In this document: in pieces, positions 18,115 to 21,212 of the stretch
Numbering within the stretch: position 1 is the first letter of the stretch
Layout of the letters: every line of letters begins with the position of its first letter
Assembly (NCBI GenBank): GCA_036939975.1
Contig: JALLPB010000171.1
Coordinates: 1 to 21,212, forward strand
Reading direction: 5' to 3'
DNA: 21,212 nt
Source: Cyclostephanos tholiformis
Taxonomy: Eukaryota > Bacillariophyta > Thalassiosirophyceae > Thalassiosirales > Thalassiosiraceae
Made by a program: the position numbers and the translations under genes
Notes under the pieces: model-generated
Told to the model about the DNA's origin: nothing
Databases searched by the model: none
The model's input: the letters and a program-made list of their open reading frames with translations, nothing else

Positions 18115-18540
18115 GGGAGGTTGAATGCGAGCGAGGGAGGAATATTTTCTATCTAGGCCGAATTTTTCGCAACGTGGATGGTAGAGGTGGGGGAGGGGGG
18201 GGAGGGGGGGGGAGGTGTGATGGATATTAGAATAGCGTTGTCGAGTTTATTTACATTCTAGTTGGATTAACGAGGGGGAGGGGGGACCCGTCGGTTCGAT
18301 CGAGAAAAACATCTTCAGATCGTGGCATTACCTCGCTGAATGATAGATTACTATAATGCGTGTTCTTTTAATGTCTCGCGCTCGTACTTTGCCGTCGTTG
18401 TTTCTCCCTCTCTTACGCACGTTTCATGAAAAATGACCTCTTGATAACGATGAATGATCAAACATCTAGGTTACATCTACTATGGCACATTCAGTGGCGG
18501 ATCTTTAGCGGATCGAGACGGTTGCCAGCCCCCCAACCCC
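18115..18540. other. Convergent 3' gap with G-rich run
   Basis: 426 bases between the stop codons of GRX5 and the COPI-associated gene. At about 18188-18216 the plus strand holds several G runs of four to eight, long enough to form a quadruplex in the GRX5 3' transcript. Another G-rich patch lies near 18270-18290. No gene is seen. Confidence 0.5.
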
Positions 18541-19292
18541 TCACACCTCCCACCATGGCAACGAGGCGCCTTGATCCAACAAGTGCCTCACCCCCTCCCT
18601 CATAAGCTTAGCCTCCTCCTCGTCTGATACTTCCCGCAGAGCCTTGCCGTAACCCTTATATCTGCACAAGACGTAGGTGTTTACGACCGCCTGGAAGGAC
18701 AGGAGCCCGGCGGATATCTTGCCTAGGACTGTACCGAACGACCAAGCGACCATGCCCATGAGGACGTAAAACATGAAACGAAGGATCGGGTTATAAAGGA
18801 AACCGAAGTTCGATGCGATGGGTTTGCGTAGGAACGACAAATTCGATTCGAGGGAGCATATCAACAAACCGAAGCAGATTCCATAGCCCGCGAGTACCAT
18901 CTTGGGGAGGGAGAGAACGTTCAGTATATTCCCAGCCTTCGCCGTTGTAAACAATATTTGATGCGGCGATGATCGGGTTTTAATCGATGCATCCGAGCGC
19001 AAGATTCGGGGTGAGTTAGGGGGGCGAATGGGAGTACGTATTCCCCGTGAGAGTGATTATTTCTCACCGATCCGAACATCAACACCGCCGCGACCGCAAC
19101 ATTACCGACTCTCATCAGCATCACGATCGTCGGCAGGTCGTTCTCTCCATTCCCCACGGTACTACGGCCGCCTTCCGTCGTCGCGTTGGTGCCGTCAACG
19201 TCGTCGCTCGATGACTCCGCGGACGCCCGATCCCACGGCGACGATGGAAAGTCGTCATCGTCCAGGAGGGGTCGGAAGCGTTCGGCGTCCAT
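18541..19292 (-). CDS. COPI-associated family membrane protein (two exons)
   Basis: Exon 1 19292-19068, intron 19067-18937 (131 bases, GTGAGA donor, GAAG acceptor), exon 2 18936-18541; 206 residues. Exon 1 gives a polar, acidic N-tail (DDDDF, SSSDDVDG) and the first helix MRVGNVAVAAVLMFGS. The splice continues AGNILNVLSLPKMVLAGYGICFGLLICSLE. Three further hydrophobic segments follow, including SNFGFLYNPILRFMFYVLMGMVAWSFG. Four helices with an N-terminal R-x-GN, a central Glu and the NFGFL...R..FY block fit the COPI_assoc family, small Golgi/ER membrane proteins tied to COPI vesicle traffic. Both exons are in phase. The acceptor chosen (GAAG at 18937) keeps the frame; a later CCCCAAG site would remove 12 residues. 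Role inferred from family only. Confidence 0.8.
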
Positions 19293-19640
19293 GTTTATTT
19301 TTTCCTCAATTATTCGTCGCCAGTATCGTGGTAATTAATTTTATCCTGCGATATGAATGTGATGGGCTTGTGGAAGAAAAAAAAATTATCACCTCTTCGT
19401 TGAGCCAAGAACGATGCTGGGCCAGAGAGAAAGGGGGGGCACCCCCTCAATACCCCAAGATCCATGTTGTCGATTCTGGGATTGTGAGTTTAGATGTGTG
19501 TTAGTGTTTGTGTGTGTGGTTGTGTGCAAGTACTTTTGTGTAGTGTATTTTACTAACAGAGTGAAGCAGCAGGTTGCATTTGTGTGGAGATTAGTATTGG
19601 TACATTTGAATGATGTGGTGATACTACTGCTCTTTTAACA
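19293..19640. other. Upstream gap of the COPI-associated gene, TG-rich in part
   Basis: 348 bases between the gene start and the mobile element. 19490-19545 is TG-rich on the plus strand. No coding frame with any family look. Confidence 0.4.
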
Positions 19641-19733
19641 ATTGAAACACTTGCTAACTAAGGGTTAGCTAAGCGCTAGCTAAGGGTTAGCTAAGTGCTA
19701 GCTAAGGGCTAGCTAAGCGCTAGGAATCTAGGT
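19641..19733 (+). repeat. Left terminal inverted repeat with six 11-base units
   Basis: ATTGAAACA, four bases, CTA, a shortened first unit, then five full AGCTAAGNGYT units in register and AGGAATCTAGG. Bases 8 and 10 of the unit vary (G/C/T and C/T). Confidence 0.85.
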
Positions 19734-19905
19734 TGTTAATTCCTGTTTTAGGATTCCTGTGTCATATTCCTGAAATACAGTATTTTACAGGATTCCAAGG
19801 ATTCCTCCAGTATTACGTTTTTCTGCACAGGAATTCCTGTTTGTTTCTGTTTCATTTTTTGCCCCCAAAACATCAACCAGGATTCCTGCAGGAATTCCGG
19901 TCTCC
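19734..19905. repeat. Subterminal ATTCCTG repeats
   Basis: About six direct copies of ATTCCTG, often extended to AGGATTCCTG, plus several copies in the other direction (CAGGAAT). The same word lies at the inner edge of both terminal repeats (AGGAAT). Another copy is near 20586. Confidence 0.6.
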
Positions 19906-20278
19906 TACAAGACATAGGAATTAGTACTAATGTCCCAGGTTTCTACATTGATGGACTTCCTATTAGTAGAATATGCCCACGCCAACAGATGGGCTCACAA
20001 GTGGGTTCGCCCTTAGGAAAATTTGTGGGAACAGCTCTAATTCTAACTCTATCAAATTGACAATTAAGTCACCTCTTCAACAGATCAGCTACGGCTCCTC
20101 CTCCTTGAACTCTATCACCTCTATCACCACACCTCCTCCTTCTTCTTTCTTTGTCCTTTCCCATTTTCTATTCGATTGTTGTATGCCTGCCCCTTCCACT
20201 GCCTTCCTGGAGTTGCCCTTCTATCTTCTACTGCGGCGTGCACTTGAATTGGGGGCAACTGGTATTTTGTTGTACTCG

Positions 20279-20490
20279 TTCTCATCATTCTTGTTGTCAT
20301 TGTTGTCGTTGTCATTGTTGTTGTCGTTGTCATCGTTGTCGTCATTGTAGTCGTTGTCTTTTGTTGTCTTTGTTGTTGTCATTGTCGTCTTTGTTGTTGT
20401 TGTCGTCATTGTGTTTTCGTCATCGTCATTGTCATCATCATCATTGTCATTGTCGCTATTGTTGCTAGCATTGCTATCGTCATCATCGTG
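20279..20490. repeat. Degenerate GTT/GTC/ATT trinucleotide tract
   Basis: About 210 bases of imperfect triplets (TTGTTGTCGTTGTCATTG and similar). All long frames across it are homopolymer-like, so they are not reliable genes. Confidence 0.8.
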
Positions 20491-21117
20491 ATTCTCTCCA
20501 TCGAAATGTTCATCTTCGTGCTCCGCCAATCAGGCAAATTTTTGGTATCGGCACTCTACCTAGACGAAATCGGTACAATGGTCCCAGGATTCCTTCCCAT
20601 TCCTCCTCCTCCTCTTCCTAATGCCCCCCCTCCAAATAAGGCATCGACATTTTGCCTAACACCCAACGATCAATGTTTGTTCTATTAGATTTCCATGGAG
20701 CATGGTTCCCGGCCCGATATGCTTTGACGATCATCTGGCGGAAGGGGATTTGTATCCCCTTGAGCCGCCGATGCTGGGGTGAGGGAGAAAACGAGTATCC
20801 CTCAATACTGCATCTACCCTCTCGACTCCATTACTCCGATGCCACCTAGCGGCATCATCTTTCCTCTGGAGGGCATCCATCCGAGCGAAGATGGGCCGTC
20901 AAAGTTGCGGCGGCGGCCGGGCGTCGAGCACTGTGTGCATGATCAGCATCACGTGGCGGTGGCGGCGGTGGAGGGGAAGCAGCGCCGATGAGGGGGATGG
21001 TCGATGGGGTCAGGAAAGTGTGTTAGGGCGAAGGGCGGCACCTCCGGGTGATAGGTGGCAGCGGGGGAGGGCATCAAAGTCAGCGGTGGCGGCAGCTATG
21101 GTGTTCTTTTATTGAGG

Positions 21118-21212
21118 GCTAGCAAATTCCTAGCCCTTAGCTAGTGCTTAGCTAGCACTTAGCTAGCCCTTAGCTAACCCTTAGCTAACCCTTAGTTAGG
21201 GCCTGTTTCAAT
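21118..21212 (-). repeat. Right terminal inverted repeat with seven 11-base units
   Basis: Read on the minus strand it has the same order as the left end with one more AGCTAAGNGYT unit, then AGGAATTTGCT. The unit order is not identical to the left end, so units have been gained, lost or changed since the ends were copies. Confidence 0.85.

Larger units (their letters stand above)
19641..21212. mobile_element. Terminal-inverted-repeat DNA element, 1572 bases, probably non-autonomous
   Basis: The left end starts ATTGAAACA at 19641, and the right end is its reverse complement TGTTTCAAT at 21204-21212, the last bases of the window. Inside each end, after four unmatched bases, both read CTAACTAAGGGTTAGCTAAG and then an 11-base tandem unit (AGCTAAGNGYT), ending in AGGAATYT. 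Inverted repeats of about 87-93 bases define a cut-and-paste type element. The interior has no recognisable transposase. It holds ATTCCTG repeats (19737-19900), a GTT/GTC low-complexity tract (20279-20490) whose minus strand encodes an Asp/Asn-rich frame (20529-20221), and a GC-rich part (20890-21090) unlike the rest. Superfamily not assignable; the target duplication cannot be checked because the right flank is missing. Confidence 0.75.

Noticed and set aside
20221..20529. Asp/Asn-rich minus-strand protein inside the mobile element
   Set aside because: It is a translation of a degenerate triplet tract and has no transposase feature.
1..21212. tRNA, rRNA, CRISPR arrays or a bacterial-type operon
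   Set aside because: No T-loop/anticodon pattern, rRNA core or spaced repeats were seen; introns and alternating strands speak against a prokaryotic source.

Overview
The window looks like nuclear DNA of a compact, intron-containing protist, most likely a stramenopile and probably a diatom. The grounds are short spliceosomal introns (88 to 169 bases, nearly all with a GTGAGT donor), dense single-copy eukaryotic housekeeping genes, GC-rich exons against AT-rich gaps, many in-frame (TCG)n/(GAC)n runs in exons, and a PAP/fibrillin-like protein. The taxon is an inference; no rRNA or organelle gene is present.

Layout. 1-1017 holds broken remains of an ORF that may come from a transposon-type DNA-binding protein. 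1018-2270 is AT-rich with short direct repeats. From 2271 to 19292 there are twelve gene models that alternate strand without exception: DUF1275/YoaK-like membrane protein (+), a spliced unknown (-), a KH-domain protein (+), a carbohydrate-type sulfotransferase (-), an SDE2 homologue with a SPRY domain inside it (+), an acidic unknown with a C-terminal membrane segment (-), a CREST-superfamily-like membrane protein (+), a double CCHC zinc-knuckle protein (-), a PAP/fibrillin-like protein (+), the proteasome maturation factor UMP1/POMP (-), a mitochondrial-type CGFS monothiol glutaredoxin (+) and a COPI-associated-type membrane protein (-). Six models were assembled by joining exons across phase-consistent introns. 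The UMP1, SDE2, KH, PAP and COPI-associated joins restore continuous family-like protein; the sixth, the unknown at 4641-5215, has only phase and open-frame support.

19641-21212 is a 1572-base mobile element with terminal inverted repeats made of an 11-base tandem unit. Its right end coincides with the last base of the window. No transposase was recognised inside it.

The genes do not form a pathway. They are a set of mostly housekeeping functions (RNA binding, splicing/genome stability, proteasome assembly, Fe-S/redox, Golgi traffic, glycan sulfation) arranged as head-to-head and tail-to-tail neighbours with five shared upstream gaps of 211 to 568 bases. The least ordinary items are the SDE2-SPRY architecture, a duplicated LDILRLGF peptide kept through synonymous codon change in the DUF1275 protein, the strict strand alternation, and the repeat-built ends of the mobile element.
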